A stretch of DNA of 64,000 bases. It comes from Paenibacillus sp. Soil787 (GTDB taxonomy: Bacteria; Bacillota; Bacilli; Paenibacillales; NBRC-103111). The stretch is from positions 179,649-243,648 of the forward strand of contig NZ_LMSP01000046.1 of assembly GCF_001429545.1 (NCBI RefSeq), in the 5' to 3' direction. Positions 1-9,134 of this stretch are shown piece by piece (position 1 is the first letter of the stretch; each line of letters starts with the position of its first letter). Both the position numbers and the translations under genes were made by a program. The notes below the pieces were generated by a model. The model saw only the letters and a list, made by a program, of their open reading frames with translations, did not search any database and was not told the origin of the DNA.

Positions 1-29
1 ACCGATTCGCGAGGATCTTGTCAAACGGT

Positions 30-60
30 AACCAGTTGCGCTCGCAGCTGGTTTTTCTTT
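30..60 (+). terminator. Rho-independent terminator of an upstream gene outside the window
   Basis: An 11-bp stem (AACCAGTTGCG pairing with CGCAGCTGGTT, one G-T wobble) closes on a very short loop and runs into a T-rich tract at 51-60. It probably ends a transcript entering from the left edge. No gene is visible in the 29 bases before it. Confidence 0.75.
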
Positions 61-260
61 CCTATATAGCGCTCCTTTCTTGCGGCAGGAATGCCATTGT
101 TTTTAGTTTTTTTATGGTTTTTTTAGATATGTGGTTGAAATGAAACAAATAAAGAACAGGTGTCGGAGGACAACCTGCTCATTTGATGAACGAGAGTATT
201 TTTTATGTGTGCGAAAAATTCAGCAGCTTTGTGTAGGATAATGGGTATAGGAGGGACTAA

Positions 261-445
261 TGTTGTATTTTCTACAACAATTCGCACGCTTAAAGGCTAA
301 TTTGCAGCTTGAAGTTGCATTTCGTACAACAATTCGAGCCCATTTGTTGCAAAATTGCTTGTATCGGGCCGAATTGTTGTACATTATACAACAACGAAGG
401 GTGAGAGGCGGGATCTAGGCAGCAATTGTTGCACTTTATACAACA
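261..445. repeat. Array of four TTGTTGTA-N5-TACAACAA palindromes
   Basis: Four inverted repeats with 5-nt loops lie at 261-279, 314-330, 374-394 and 426-445. Their loop centres are at 270, 322, 384 and 436, so the spacing is 52, 62 and 52 bp. Sequence between the palindromes is not conserved. A second array with almost the same spacing lies at 22537-22721. No ORF with a plausible start covers the region. The repeats could be DNA-binding sites or transcribed hairpins; neither is shown by sequence alone. Confidence 0.8.
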
Positions 446-530
446 TCATTCGGCCGAGAATACGGATTCATTCACTCATTCATCCGGCAACCTCAAACTC
501 TCGCCCAAGGGCAGCGTAAGCTGTCTATTT

Positions 531-640
531 GTGTAGAAAGTATAAGTTTTATCCCCAATAGGGATCTTTGGTCGTAGGCCAAAGTCTCTCCTTATTAATT
601 TGGGTTGGAGCGAACTTTAACGAGAAGAACTCAGAAGTGA
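531..640. repeat. Partial dispersed-repeat end followed by short hairpin
   Basis: AGAAAGTATAAGTTTTAT near 535-552 matches the left end of the dispersed repeat seen complete at 10403-10490 and 22327-22412, but the rest of the element is missing. It is followed near 566-590 by a CTTTGG/CCAAAG hairpin. No gene is visible. It is probably a truncated copy. Confidence 0.5.
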
Positions 641-676
641 TTACGGTTTTCTTCGATTATCTCCAATTCGTAAATT

Positions 677-800
677 CCTGCAATTGTGCAGGTTTTTTCG
701 GTCTTTTTTTAATTTCAGGGTGGTAAAGCTGAAAATTCCTGCATATTTGCAGGCTTTCTCTATTCAAACGATTTTTAGCAAAATACCTGCACTTTCACAG
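677..800. repeat. Array of CCTGCA-N4-TGCAGG hairpins
   Basis: Perfect 6-bp hairpins with 4-nt loops lie at 677-692 and 738-753 (centres 61 bp apart). A decayed third copy lies near 786-800, where only the left arm is intact. The first is followed by a T-run and could end transcription. With the 261-445 array this makes 1-1000 a palindrome-rich, gene-free stretch. Confidence 0.65.
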
Positions 801-884
801 TTATTTTGGCTCTTGAATAATAGTTCTCCTCGACATGCCGCGTTGCGGCACCATGATGAATGAAAATTTTTAATTTTCAGGGCA

Positions 885-977
885 GAAAGTATAAATTTTT
901 ATTACACTTCGCGTCATCAGAATTGACAAACGCGTTCGTCCAAGAAGGACGACGGAGTCGTTTATCCTTGTGTGATT
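885..977. repeat. Dispersed hairpin repeat (copy 1)
   Basis: The copy begins GAAAGTATAAATTTTTAT and ends GACGGAGTCGTTTATCCTTG. It contains a long imperfect hairpin in which AAACGCG...CGTCC pairs with GGACG...GTCGTTT. Fuller copies lie at 10403-10490 and 22327-22412, with fragments at 531, 16495 and 21257. No coding capacity is visible; it resembles a REP- or MITE-like non-autonomous element. Confidence 0.7.
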
Positions 978-1005
978 CTCAAAGTGTTCAACGTCTCCAT
1001 TCCCT

Positions 1006-1611
1006 CTATAAGAATTGCATACCCATATAAATAGCAACAGCCCATATCATACAAGCAGAAACCTTGTTTAATTTAGCAATGAATTGGCCTCTAGGATCAC
1101 TCTTGCCCACCAGGCGTCCTGCGAACGCTAAACCGAAGAACCAGAGCCAGGAAACTAGAATAACGGTGCCAGCGAACACCCATTTTTCTCCGCCAACATA
1201 TTGTAAGGAATTTGTACCGATGACTCCAATCGTATCCAGTATAGCGTGGGGATTCATTAATGATACAGATGCTGCAAACAGGATTTGTTTTTTTGGTTCA
1301 TTTTCCCGTTGAGACGGCATTGAGCCAGGCTTACTCCTCCAGAGTACCCACCCCATATATATCAGGAAAAAGAATCCAAATCCATAGAGCGCTGCTTGAA
1401 GCCAAGCGAAGGTTAATACGACGAAAGAGACGCCTAAGACGGCCAATAAAATAAGGATCGTGTCACAAACCGACGCTGTCAGGATAACAGGTAGTGCTTT
1501 AAGGTAAGATGACCCACGGGCACCTTGGTTGAATACGAAAACATTTTGGACCCCTACAGGCAGAATGAGCCCAAAACCCAAAATAAGCCCATGCAAAATA
1601 GTTTCTAGCAA
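1006..1611 (-). CDS. LysE/ArgO-family amino-acid exporter
   Basis: A 201-residue integral membrane protein of the LysE/RhtB family, which exports basic or other amino acids across the cytoplasmic membrane. The N-terminal GFGLILPVGVQNVFVFNQG is the family signature, and about six hydrophobic helices fill the sequence. The start is TTG at 1611, preceded by AGGAGAG. It is transcribed divergently from a MocR-type regulator at 1743; such regulators often control a neighbouring exporter or amino-acid gene. The exported substrate cannot be told from sequence. Confidence 0.85.
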   Translation of the reverse strand: MLETILHGLILGFGLILPVGVQNVFVFNQGARGSSYLKALPVILTASVCDTILILLAVLGVSFVVLTFAWLQAALYGFGFFFLIYMGWVLWRSKPGSMPSQRENEPKKQILFAASVSLMNPHAILDTIGVIGTNSLQYVGGEKWVFAGTVILVSWLWFFGLAFAGRLVGKSDPRGQFIAKLNKVSACMIWAVAIYMGMQFL

Positions 1612-1742
1612 AACAATCTCTCCTATCTCGATGTCTAATTCCTCTCAAGTATAGAACAATCCTATCTTTTGTCTCCCTCCAAATGGATGGCGCATCACCC
1701 AACCAAATGTTATATTTGAGTTAGTAAGGAGAGGATCATAGC

Positions 1743-3200
1743 ATGGACTGGAAACCGGACTTATCGTCGGAAACCCCTTTATATATTCAAATTAAAGATT
1801 TTATAAAAAATAAAATATCGCTAGGCGAATGGGCGGTTGGGACCAAAATTCCTTCACAGCGTGCGCTGGCCGAACGCTTTGACGTCAATCGAAGTACGGT
1901 TGTGACTGCATTGAGCGATTTGATTGCCGAGGGGTTACTGGAGGGCAACACCAAAGGGGGGACTAGAGTCATTAATAACTCTTGGAACCTTTTAGCCGCC
2001 TCGCCTCCCCCAGACTGGAGCTCTTACGTGCAAGCCGGCACTTATTATCCAAACCAGCCTGCGATACAGCACATTAATCGTGCCGAATTTCAAGCTGGCA
2101 TTATCCGTTTGGGGACTGGGGAGCTTTCCCCAGAGCTGCTTCCTTCTGAACAAATGAAACAGATTTTTGAAAAAAGTTCATTGAATCCTTTCTCATTGGG
2201 CTATGAAGAACCTAAGGGAAATCAGTATTTGCGGGAACAAATAGCTGCTTACTTGCAGGGAATTGGCGTTCAAACTTCGCCCTCCAACATTCTGATCGTA
2301 TCTGGCTCGCTCCAAGCGTTGCAGCTCATATCTATCGGACTACTGCAGCGAGGCTCATCCATCCTTCTGGAAAAGCCATCCTATCTGTATTCTGTCCATG
2401 TGTTTCAATCTAGTGCAATTAAGCTGGTTGGGCTACCCATGGATGAAGAAGGCATTCAGACGAATCAGATTAGCCGTTACAAAGAAGGCTATAACGCTTC
2501 TCTGCTCTACACCATTCCTACTTTTCATAATCCTACGAGCACGCTGATGTCAGAGCCTAGACGTCAAGAGCTGATGAGAATCTGCGCGGATGAGGGACTT
2601 CCAATTATTGAAGACGATGCCTATAGGGAGCTTTGGCTTGAAACGCCGCCGCCTCTGCCGTTAAAAGCAAGGGATCCCAATGCACTGATTCTCTATTTGG
2701 GGAGTTTGTCGAAGACCTTAAGTCCAGGACTAAGAATTGGTTGGGTGGTCGCCCCGGAACCTGTTATTGAACGGTTAGCCGATATCAAAATGCAGAACGA
2801 TTACGGATCGAGCTCGGTATCCCAGTGGGCAGCAGCCGAATGGCTGGGCAGAGGCTTATATCAAGAGCATCTTGTTTATGTTAGAGAACAACTGAAGAGA
2901 AGACGGGATCTAACTGCTCAGTTGTTGAAGACCAATTTTACGGAGATTGCCTCATGGTCAGTGCCGGCAGGCGGTTTCTACATTTGGGTTCGCCTCACAG
3001 TGGACGTACCCATGCAAATGTTGTTTGAGCGCGCTTTGAAAGCAAGGATATTGCTGAACCCGGGTTCGATTTATGATAGAAATGCGGGTAGTTACTTGCG
3101 TATTTCCTATGCCTATGCCAAACATCATGAGCTTGAGTGGGGTATTGTACATTTGGCGGAGATGATTAAAGAGTTAGCTATGGTTAGTAAAAATAAATAA
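1743..3200 (+). CDS. MocR-family (GntR-aminotransferase fusion) transcriptional regulator
   Basis: A 485-residue PLP-dependent regulator. An N-terminal GntR winged helix (about residues 10-78, [18 protein letters not shown]) is joined by a linker to a class-I aminotransferase fold (about 110-475). The Schiff-base lysine is K324 in [14 protein letters not shown]. MocR proteins sense PLP or an amino-acid adduct and often regulate the divergent neighbour, here the LysE exporter. In the 130-bp intergenic region CCTATCT occurs twice (1622 and 1661) and ATAG/CTAT forms an inverted repeat; these are candidate operators only. The RBS is AAGGAGAGG. Confidence 0.9.
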   Translation: MDWKPDLSSETPLYIQIKDFIKNKISLGEWAVGTKIPSQRALAERFDVNRSTVVTALSDLIAEGLLEGNTKGGTRVINNSWNLLAASPPPDWSSYVQAGTYYPNQPAIQHINRAEFQAGIIRLGTGELSPELLPSEQMKQIFEKSSLNPFSLGYEEPKGNQYLREQIAAYLQGIGVQTSPSNILIVSGSLQALQLISIGLLQRGSSILLEKPSYLYSVHVFQSSAIKLVGLPMDEEGIQTNQISRYKEGYNASLLYTIPTFHNPTSTLMSEPRRQELMRICADEGLPIIEDDAYRELWLETPPPLPLKARDPNALILYLGSLSKTLSPGLRIGWVVAPEPVIERLADIKMQNDYGSSSVSQWAAAEWLGRGLYQEHLVYVREQLKRRRDLTAQLLKTNFTEIASWSVPAGGFYIWVRLTVDVPMQMLFERALKARILLNPGSIYDRNAGSYLRISYAYAKHHELEWGIVHLAEMIKELAMVSKNK

Positions 3201-3216
3201 ATTTCGGGGTGATCGG

Positions 3217-3642
3217 GTGTCTGTTAAAGGTTTGAATCATTTATTATTTTCAGTTTCTAATTTAGAGAATTCGATTTCGTTTTATCGACAGGTTTTTGAT
3301 GCAAAGCTGTTAGTTAAGGGAAGAAATACGGCCTATTTTGATCTGAATGGCATGTGGCTTGCCCTGAATGTAGAACGAGATATTCCACGTAATGAAATAA
3401 ACCATTCCTACACACACATTGCTTTTTCAATTGAAGAAGCTGACTTTGATAATCTCTATGAGAAACTCAACAAATTGCGCGTGAACATCCTTCCAGGTCG
3501 TCCAAGAGACGAGAAAGATAAGCGGTCTATTTACTTCACGGACCCAGATGGTCATAAGTTCGAATTTCATACAGGTACTTTACAGGACCGATTAGAATAT
3601 TATAGACAGGAAAAAACACATATGGAGTTTAACGAAGAATAA
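3217..3642 (+). CDS. fosB: FosB-type metallothiol transferase (fosfomycin resistance)
   Basis: A 141-residue vicinal-oxygen-chelate (glyoxalase-fold) protein. FosB opens the epoxide of fosfomycin with a thiol, bacillithiol in Firmicutes, using a divalent metal. The expected ligands are H8 (LNHLLF), H67 (SYTHIAF) and E116 (HKFEFHTG), one residue offset from the H7/H66/E115 pattern of Bacillus FosB. The [11 protein letters not shown] tail is also typical. It starts at GTG 3217, only 17 bases after the MocR stop, so the two may share a transcript. Full length, with no missing active-site residue. Confidence 0.92.
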   Translation: MSVKGLNHLLFSVSNLENSISFYRQVFDAKLLVKGRNTAYFDLNGMWLALNVERDIPRNEINHSYTHIAFSIEEADFDNLYEKLNKLRVNILPGRPRDEKDKRSIYFTDPDGHKFEFHTGTLQDRLEYYRQEKTHMEFNEE

Positions 3643-3719
3643 GAATTTCTAAATTCCTGTGCGCATACCTTTTAGGAAGGTGTTTAACCTGATTATAAGG
3701 TCGCAGGAGGCTTTGACCG

Positions 3720-4850
3720 ATGTATAAAATGATATGCCACTGGAACCGGTTGGACTGGAACTTCCCGAATCCTGGGATGAAACAGGAGTTCGAGACGAAC
3801 CAATTCTGGAAAAAAGCGATGCCCGCGGGCGTCAAGATCGATCATCAAGGCAACTATTATGTTTCGGTCCCGCGGTGGGCGCACGGTATACCCGCTACAA
3901 TGAACCGCATTGTCGTAAGGGAAGGAAAACCGCTGTTGGAAGCCTTCCCAAGCTGGGATTGGAATAAAGTTGGTAACGTTCAAGCGCTGCAATCCGTCCT
4001 CGGCTATGAGATAGATGAATATAACCGGATGTGGCTGCTGGATCAGGGCAAAATCGCTTATGCACCTTCTCCGGAAGGATCACAGAAGCTGGTCATATGG
4101 GACTTGAACACGAATAAGCTGCTAGACTCGATCGTCATTCCGAACGATATTGCGCCACTTCGAACTTCCTTCCTCAACGACGTCGTAATCGATAACAAGA
4201 ATGGATTCGTTTACATCACGGATTCGGGGTCCGGTTGGCCAGATCACCCGCTGGATGGCGGGATCATCGTTTACAATATGCGAACGAGAACGTTCCGGCG
4301 GGTATTGGACCGGCATTACAGCACACAGGAATTTCCCGATTTCCATTTTCAAATCGATTATAAGCCTGTTTTTAAAGAGAAGCCAATGCGCATCGGCGCC
4401 GACGGCATAGCCTTGTCCGCAGACCGCAGCACGTTGTACTATTGCCAGGTAACCGGCCGTAATTTGTACGCTATCGATACCGTGCTTCTGAAAAACGATC
4501 AGACGCCTCTTGAGCAAATAAAAGATGCTGTGAAAGCGATCGGCAGCAAAGGCACTACCACAGACGGTATGCACGCAGACAATAAAGGCAATGTATTCTA
4601 CACGATGCTAGAGGGAAAAGGGATCGGCTTCTACGATGCTAATGGTCGCAGGTTCCACAACTTTGTGTCGGACGACCGGATGCTATGGGTGGATGGGGTT
4701 GCTTTTGACCAGAAGGGCTCGATCATTTTTAACAATAATCGGCTTCACGAGATGTTCGGCGGCTACGAAATAGATTGGAGCTATCCATACAATCTGATTA
4801 TTTGGAAAGCATATGTTGGGAGAGATGTTAAATCCTATCTGTATGCATAA
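3720..4850 (+). CDS. Major royal jelly / yellow-family beta-propeller protein
   Basis: A 376-residue protein of the MRJP/yellow family, best known from insects but present in scattered bacteria. Family hallmarks are DVVIDNKNGFVYITDSG, ADGIALSADRSTLYYCQ followed by LYAIDT, and TDGMHADNKGNVFYT; the repeated motifs fit a six-bladed propeller. No signal peptide is seen, so it is probably cytoplasmic. The RBS AGGAGG lies just before the ATG. It is followed by a strong terminator and so looks monocistronic. The function of bacterial members is not settled; ligand binding or lactonase-like activity is possible. Confidence 0.8.
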   Translation: MYKMICHWNRLDWNFPNPGMKQEFETNQFWKKAMPAGVKIDHQGNYYVSVPRWAHGIPATMNRIVVREGKPLLEAFPSWDWNKVGNVQALQSVLGYEIDEYNRMWLLDQGKIAYAPSPEGSQKLVIWDLNTNKLLDSIVIPNDIAPLRTSFLNDVVIDNKNGFVYITDSGSGWPDHPLDGGIIVYNMRTRTFRRVLDRHYSTQEFPDFHFQIDYKPVFKEKPMRIGADGIALSADRSTLYYCQVTGRNLYAIDTVLLKNDQTPLEQIKDAVKAIGSKGTTTDGMHADNKGNVFYTMLEGKGIGFYDANGRRFHNFVSDDRMLWVDGVAFDQKGSIIFNNNRLHEMFGGYEIDWSYPYNLIIWKAYVGRDVKSYLYA

Positions 4851-4882
4851 ATGCGATGGTAACCAGTCTAATTCAATAAAAG

Positions 4883-4931
4883 AGGGCTGCCCTCAAGTAG
4901 ACTTTTTCTACTTTTGGGGCAGCCCTTTTTC
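4883..4931. terminator. Bidirectional terminator
   Basis: A long stem begins AGGGCTGCCC, closes with GGGGCAGCCCT and is followed by TTTTT. It sits between the convergent genes at 3720-4850 (plus) and 4956-5300 (minus) and can serve both. Confidence 0.85.
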
Positions 4932-4955
4932 TTGTGCTTTTTTTACTCCATACCG

Positions 4956-5300
4956 TCATGTTATTAAGAATGGTTCTGAATGATTGGATACCAATGGTTG
5001 TCCTTCTTTATAGTACAAATGAGGAGAAAGCAGGATAAAAAAGATATGAACATCGCGATAGCCATGCTCACTTAAAATCGTATAAAGTTGTTTAACAATG
5101 CTATCATGCAATTCCTGATCCCTTGGGAACATATATATTTCTAATGATAGAGGAGAGTTATTTAATTGTTCCACAAGAAGAAGTTCGATTTTTATTTTTT
5201 CTTGCACAACGCCTGTTAACTTCGAAAATTGTTGGATAACGGTAGTTGAAATCGAAGAAATGAAATCCTTTTGAAAACCTTTAAATCTGAGAAAAGGCAT
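4956..5300 (-). CDS. DUF1904 family protein (tautomerase-like)
   Basis: A 114-residue protein resembling the DUF1904 family: MPFLRFKGF start, a middle EIYMFPRDQELHDSIVKQLY segment and VHIFFILLSPHLYYKEGQPL at the end. The family is thought to have a small beta-alpha-beta fold related to tautomerase/MIF proteins. The usual N-terminal proline is present as residue 2, but no activity can be claimed. Single gene, RBS GAAGGAA, convergent with the MRJP-family gene. Confidence 0.6.
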   Translation of the reverse strand: MPFLRFKGFQKDFISSISTTVIQQFSKLTGVVQEKIKIELLLVEQLNNSPLSLEIYMFPRDQELHDSIVKQLYTILSEHGYRDVHIFFILLSPHLYYKEGQPLVSNHSEPFLIT

Positions 5301-5424
5301 ATGGGTTCCTTCTTTGCAAAATGGTTAGCGAATTTATTTATTTTAATAAAAAATGAACGTAAAAACAAATCTTTAATTAGATGAAACCATTCTCATAGTT
5401 AGATAAGTACCTAAACGGAACGAT

Positions 5425-5442
5425 ATATCTTATAATGAGATC
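5425..5442 (+). promoter_or_regulatory. Promoter -10 element for the phosphotransferase gene
   Basis: A perfect TATAAT lies at 5431-5436. No strong -35 is seen 17 bp upstream (TACCTA-like). Transcription would start near 5443, which excludes the ATG at 5435 as a translation start and supports ATG 5474. Confidence 0.5.
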
Positions 5443-5473
5443 GATCGTAATGTCTATTGTGGGGGTAAAGACA

Positions 5474-6379
5474 ATGAGCAGCTTACCAAAACAATTCGTT
5501 CAAACATTAAGAGACGTCCATAAGGATAAGGCGGATGGATGGTTAAGAGATTTTGATAGGCTTATTTGTGATTCCGAAGAGCGTTGGCAAATGAAATTGA
5601 TGTCTCCGTTTGATTTATCTTTTAATTATGTGGCTCCTGCTATACGGAAAGACGGAACTGAAGTTGTGGTGAAACTCGTCATTCCAGGTGATGAATTTGC
5701 ATCTGAAGTGGGTGCCCTTAAACTTTTTAATGGGAATGGCATGGTTAAAATCATTGATGTAGATATCGAAAATGGGATTCTTATTCTTGAACGATTACTT
5801 CCTGGTAAAACACTAGCCGTATTAGAAAATGAGGAGGAAGCTGCACATATTGCCTCACAAGTGATGAAGAGATTATGGATTCCTGCACCTACTAATTCAT
5901 CTAGCATTCCAACCACTTTCACGATGGAAAAGAAATTAATCCATATTTTAAAGAAAAATACAGAAGGTCTTGGTCCTATAACTAAGGAAATACTTCAAGA
6001 AGCAGTTGACACTTATAAATCTATGAACGCTATGCCGGATAAACCATTTTTACTTCATGGCGATTTACACCATTACAATATTTTGATGGCGGCTAGGGAA
6101 CCTTGGTTAGCGATTGATCCTAAAGGGTTGATTGGCGACAGAGAATACGATGTCATTCAATATTTATTAAATAAATTGCCTAATGGAGATTCCACGAATG
6201 TCATTGAGAAGCGGATTGATATTTTGGTAAAAGAGTTGAACTTAGACAAAAAAAGATTGTTATCGTGGGGTTTTGCACATTCTGTTCTATCAACCTGTTG
6301 GACCGTTCAGGAGGATGGCAGGTATAGCGAGCCTTTTTATAAGGCTATTCAAGTTTTTAAGAGCTTGAACCAGAGATAG
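5474..6379 (+). CDS. Aminoglycoside/hydroxyurea-type antibiotic phosphotransferase
   Basis: A 301-residue kinase-like protein most similar in layout to the aminoglycoside 6-phosphotransferase / hydroxyurea kinase group. The catalytic loop is HGDLHHYNIL with D197, and the metal-binding segment is AIDPKGLIGDREYD. The N-lobe lysine in EVVVKLVIPG fits ATP binding. The start is ATG 5474, preceded by GGGGGT; an in-frame ATG at 5435 overlaps the promoter. It could inactivate streptomycin-like drugs, but the small-molecule substrate cannot be read from sequence. Confidence 0.8.
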   Translation: MSSLPKQFVQTLRDVHKDKADGWLRDFDRLICDSEERWQMKLMSPFDLSFNYVAPAIRKDGTEVVVKLVIPGDEFASEVGALKLFNGNGMVKIIDVDIENGILILERLLPGKTLAVLENEEEAAHIASQVMKRLWIPAPTNSSSIPTTFTMEKKLIHILKKNTEGLGPITKEILQEAVDTYKSMNAMPDKPFLLHGDLHHYNILMAAREPWLAIDPKGLIGDREYDVIQYLLNKLPNGDSTNVIEKRIDILVKELNLDKKRLLSWGFAHSVLSTCWTVQEDGRYSEPFYKAIQVFKSLNQR

Positions 6380-6396
6380 CGAAGACTTATAAATAA

Positions 6397-6445
6397 AGAA
6401 GGGCTGTACTAAGGTCCGTTAAGACTTTAGGGCAGCCCTTCTTAT
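6397..6445. terminator. Bidirectional terminator
   Basis: AGAAGGGCTG at the left and CAGCCCTTCT at the right form a long hairpin between the convergent phosphotransferase and uracil permease genes. Confidence 0.75.
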
Positions 6446-6458
6446 TCCTATTTTTGCT

Positions 6459-7727
6459 TTAGTCGTTAGAAAGCTTGAGAACCTCCAGCAGCTTGAAGAA
6501 CAAGCTGAGCAGAATGGCAACAATAGTCGCCAGAGCCATACCTTTTAGTTCAAAATGTCCCAATTTCAAGGTTGCCCCGCTAAGGCCAATGACCAGAACA
6601 ACGGTTGTTAGAATCAGATTGACCGGTTTGGAGTAATCGACTTTCGTTTCCACCAGCATCCGGATCCCCGAAGCGGCAATGATACCGAAGAGCAGCAAGG
6701 AAACGCCGCCCATGACAGGCGTTGGAATGGTTTGAATCAACGCTGAGATTTTCCCGACAAAGGAGAGCACAATCGCCAGGATCGCTGCGCCTCCGATAAC
6801 CCACACAGAATAGACGCGGCTAATCGCCATGACACCGATATTTTCACCGTAAGTTGTATTTGGTGTTGAGCCTACTAAGGAAGACAGCATGGTAGAGATG
6901 CCATTTCCGAGTAAGGATCTACTTAATCCAGGGTCTTTGGATAAATCTTTTCCTACCATATTCCCGGTTACAATCAAGTGGCCGATATGCTCCGCTATGA
7001 CAACTAAAGCAGCAGGAGCGATGATTAAAATACTCGCCAAATCGAATGTAGGGCTGTAGAATGTTGGAAGTCTGAACCACTGAGCAGCTCCCAATGTTTC
7101 TCCAATATGTACCAAGCCTAGTAATGCTGCGAGCAGGTAACCGGCAACAATGGCTACCAAAATCGGAATGACCTTCAAAAGTCCACGAAAAACAATGGAA
7201 CCTACGACTCCTGCCAAAAATGTAAAAATAGAAACCGATATAACGATAGGATCGGGAACCCAGGCTTCTTTTAAATTAGCGGGCGGAATAATGCCTGCCA
7301 TCGTGGCGGCTGTAGGGACCAATTCCAAACCAATAACGGCAACGATCGCTCCCATCGCAGCAGGTGGAAATACGACATCAATCCAGCGTGTTCCCACGAC
7401 ACGAATCAACAACGCTATGATCGTAAAAATCAATCCCACGACCAGAAATCCGCCTAACGCCGAACTATATCCTTTGGAAGCGAGGACGAGAAACACGGGG
7501 GAGAGGAAGGCGAAGCTTGACCCCAAAAAGGCGGGGATTTTGCCTTTTGTGATGAAAATATAAAGCAAAGTGCCTATCCCGTTCATCAACAGAATAGTAG
7601 CTGGATCGACATGAAACAAAATAGGGACCAGCACGGTGGAGCCAAACATAGCAAATAAATGCTGCAAACTAAGGGGAATGCTTTCGCCTATGGAGGGGCG
7701 TTCATCAACTTGAATAATACGAGACAC
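6459..7727 (-). CDS. uraA: Uracil permease (NCS2 family)
   Basis: A 422-residue NCS2 nucleobase/H+ symporter with 12-14 hydrophobic helices. Characteristic segments are LGSSFAFLSPVFLVLAS, ALVVIAEHIGHLIVTGNM (substrate and proton-site glutamate) and GSTPNTTYGENIGVMAIS, as in UraA/PyrP. It imports uracil for salvage. The start is GTG at 7727 with RBS GGGAG. Single gene here, away from any pyr operon. No PyrR-type attenuator is seen in the short leader. Confidence 0.9.
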   Translation of the reverse strand: MSRIIQVDERPSIGESIPLSLQHLFAMFGSTVLVPILFHVDPATILLMNGIGTLLYIFITKGKIPAFLGSSFAFLSPVFLVLASKGYSSALGGFLVVGLIFTIIALLIRVVGTRWIDVVFPPAAMGAIVAVIGLELVPTAATMAGIIPPANLKEAWVPDPIVISVSIFTFLAGVVGSIVFRGLLKVIPILVAIVAGYLLAALLGLVHIGETLGAAQWFRLPTFYSPTFDLASILIIAPAALVVIAEHIGHLIVTGNMVGKDLSKDPGLSRSLLGNGISTMLSSLVGSTPNTTYGENIGVMAISRVYSVWVIGGAAILAIVLSFVGKISALIQTIPTPVMGGVSLLLFGIIAASGIRMLVETKVDYSKPVNLILTTVVLVIGLSGATLKLGHFELKGMALATIVAILLSLFFKLLEVLKLSND

Positions 7728-7911
7728 GGTGGGAACTCCCTTCTATAAAGTTATCGTACGATATCTTACCATAATTCGAATGAAAAGAAGAGATAATTTA
7801 TGATGCCTTACCCTGAAGGGAAGATCACGATCGGCTGATTTGGGATGGCAGGGAATTCATAATAGTTAACGAATGGTGTATAGTGAAGGATTCTATAGTT
7901 GGAGGATAACA

Positions 7912-8673
7912 ATGGATATTACCGTGATGACGTTTAACCTGCGGGTTAATGTCAAGCAGGATGGCGACAATGCATGGCCGAACCGGATCACTGAAGCGGC
8001 TGAGGCTATCAAAAAAGCAGGAGCAGCGATTGTATGTACGCAGGAGGGAATGCACGCTATGCTGCAGGATCTGCAGGCGCATCTATCGGAATATGCTTGG
8101 CTCGGTAATGGCCGGCAGGGAGGGAATGAAGACGAACATTGCGCCGTCTTCTATCATCGCGGTTTGTTGAAACCAGTCGAAAGCGGGAACTTCGGTCTAT
8201 CCGAATTTCCTGAACAGCTCGGTTACTTGAGCTGGAACGCTGGCTGTCCGCGAATATGCACCTGGGTACGGCTGAAGCAGCAAGACGGACAGGAGTTGTA
8301 CGTGTTCAATACTCACTTGGATCATATGAGTGAGGAAGCAAGAACGAACGGCATCCAGCTTATTGTAGAACGAATCCGCACCATGAAAGGCCGAGACGGG
8401 ATTCCGGCAATTTTGACGGGTGATTTTAACTGCGGCCCAAGCAGCGAAGTAATCGGAATTCTGACACAAGCGGGACTTTGTGACGCTTACGGGGAGGACA
8501 AAGATGTAGGCTGCACCTGGCATGACTTTAACGGCGGTGACACGGGAGAGCCGATAGATTACATTTTCGTGACGCCCGAAATTCAAGTGAATGCATTCAA
8601 CGTCGACCGAAGCAAGTACAATGGTCGTTATCCGTCAGACCATTATCCAGTCGTGGCGAGTGTGCGATTGTAG
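7912..8673 (+). CDS. Endonuclease/exonuclease/phosphatase-family hydrolase
   Basis: A 253-residue EEP-superfamily protein. Motifs in order are VMTFNLRVN, QEG, NTHLDH, GDFNCGP and the terminal SDHYPV, giving the expected Asn, Glu, Asp/Asn and Asp-His active-site set for metal-dependent phosphodiester or phosphate-ester cleavage. There is no signal peptide, so it is cytoplasmic. ATG 7912 is chosen because GGAGGATAACA precedes it; an earlier in-frame start at 7873 has no RBS. The substrate is unknown; bacterial homologues are often found near sugar genes. Confidence 0.82.
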   Translation: MDITVMTFNLRVNVKQDGDNAWPNRITEAAEAIKKAGAAIVCTQEGMHAMLQDLQAHLSEYAWLGNGRQGGNEDEHCAVFYHRGLLKPVESGNFGLSEFPEQLGYLSWNAGCPRICTWVRLKQQDGQELYVFNTHLDHMSEEARTNGIQLIVERIRTMKGRDGIPAILTGDFNCGPSSEVIGILTQAGLCDAYGEDKDVGCTWHDFNGGDTGEPIDYIFVTPEIQVNAFNVDRSKYNGRYPSDHYPVVASVRL

Positions 8674-8718
8674 CTTGGAAAAGCTTTTGCTGCATACTGC
8701 ATTGAATAGATAATAAGA

Positions 8719-8763
8719 CAAAGGGAAGATCTCTGACGTTACCCATCAGGAGGCTTTCCCTTT
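8719..8763 (+). terminator. Probable terminator of the EEP gene
   Basis: AAAGGGAAG...TCTCTGA pairs with TCAGGAGG-CTTTCCCTTT. The stem is long but the T-tract is short, so it may be leaky. The 245-bp gap to the next gene holds nothing else clear except a TACAAT -10-like box near 8882. Confidence 0.5.
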
Positions 8764-8963
8764 GCACCAGGTCCGATTAACACGGAGCTTTTCAGCAAAA
8801 TGCACATCAACAAGGAGCTGCGACTTTGGCTCTTTTTTGATTATCAGATAGAAATGAAACATTAGAGCGCCCAATATAGTAGTACAATGAGAAGAATGTC
8901 GATTGTATCGACCATATTATGGTAAAAGAGCAAGATGGATTTTATTTAGAGGAGAGTGATGAA

Positions 8964-9134
8964 TTGAAATTTTTAAAAAATAATTTTTATGTGGTATATG
9001 CGGTAATATTAGCGGTAGTATCGATGTTCACACAAGAAATAGTCACTTTTATTATGCTTGGATTCGTTTTCATGGCTTTGTTGAATATTAATACTACGCT
9101 GCAAAAGATACTTGAAAAATTAACCAAAAACTAA
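8964..9134 (+). CDS. Small two-helix membrane protein
   Basis: A 56-residue protein: a short basic N-terminus, two hydrophobic segments (VVYAVILAVVSMF and VTFIMLGFVFMALLNI) and a basic tail LQKILEKLTKN. The TTG at 8964 is preferred because AGGAG lies 9 bases upstream. An in-frame ATG at 8919 would add 15 polar residues and has a weak RBS. No family recognised. Confidence 0.5.
   Translation: MKFLKNNFYVVYAVILAVVSMFTQEIVTFIMLGFVFMALLNINTTLQKILEKLTKN

Noticed and set aside
3693-4574. Several minus-strand and alternative-frame ORFs over the royal-jelly-family gene
   Set aside because: Shadows of a GC-richer coding region; no RBS or family match.
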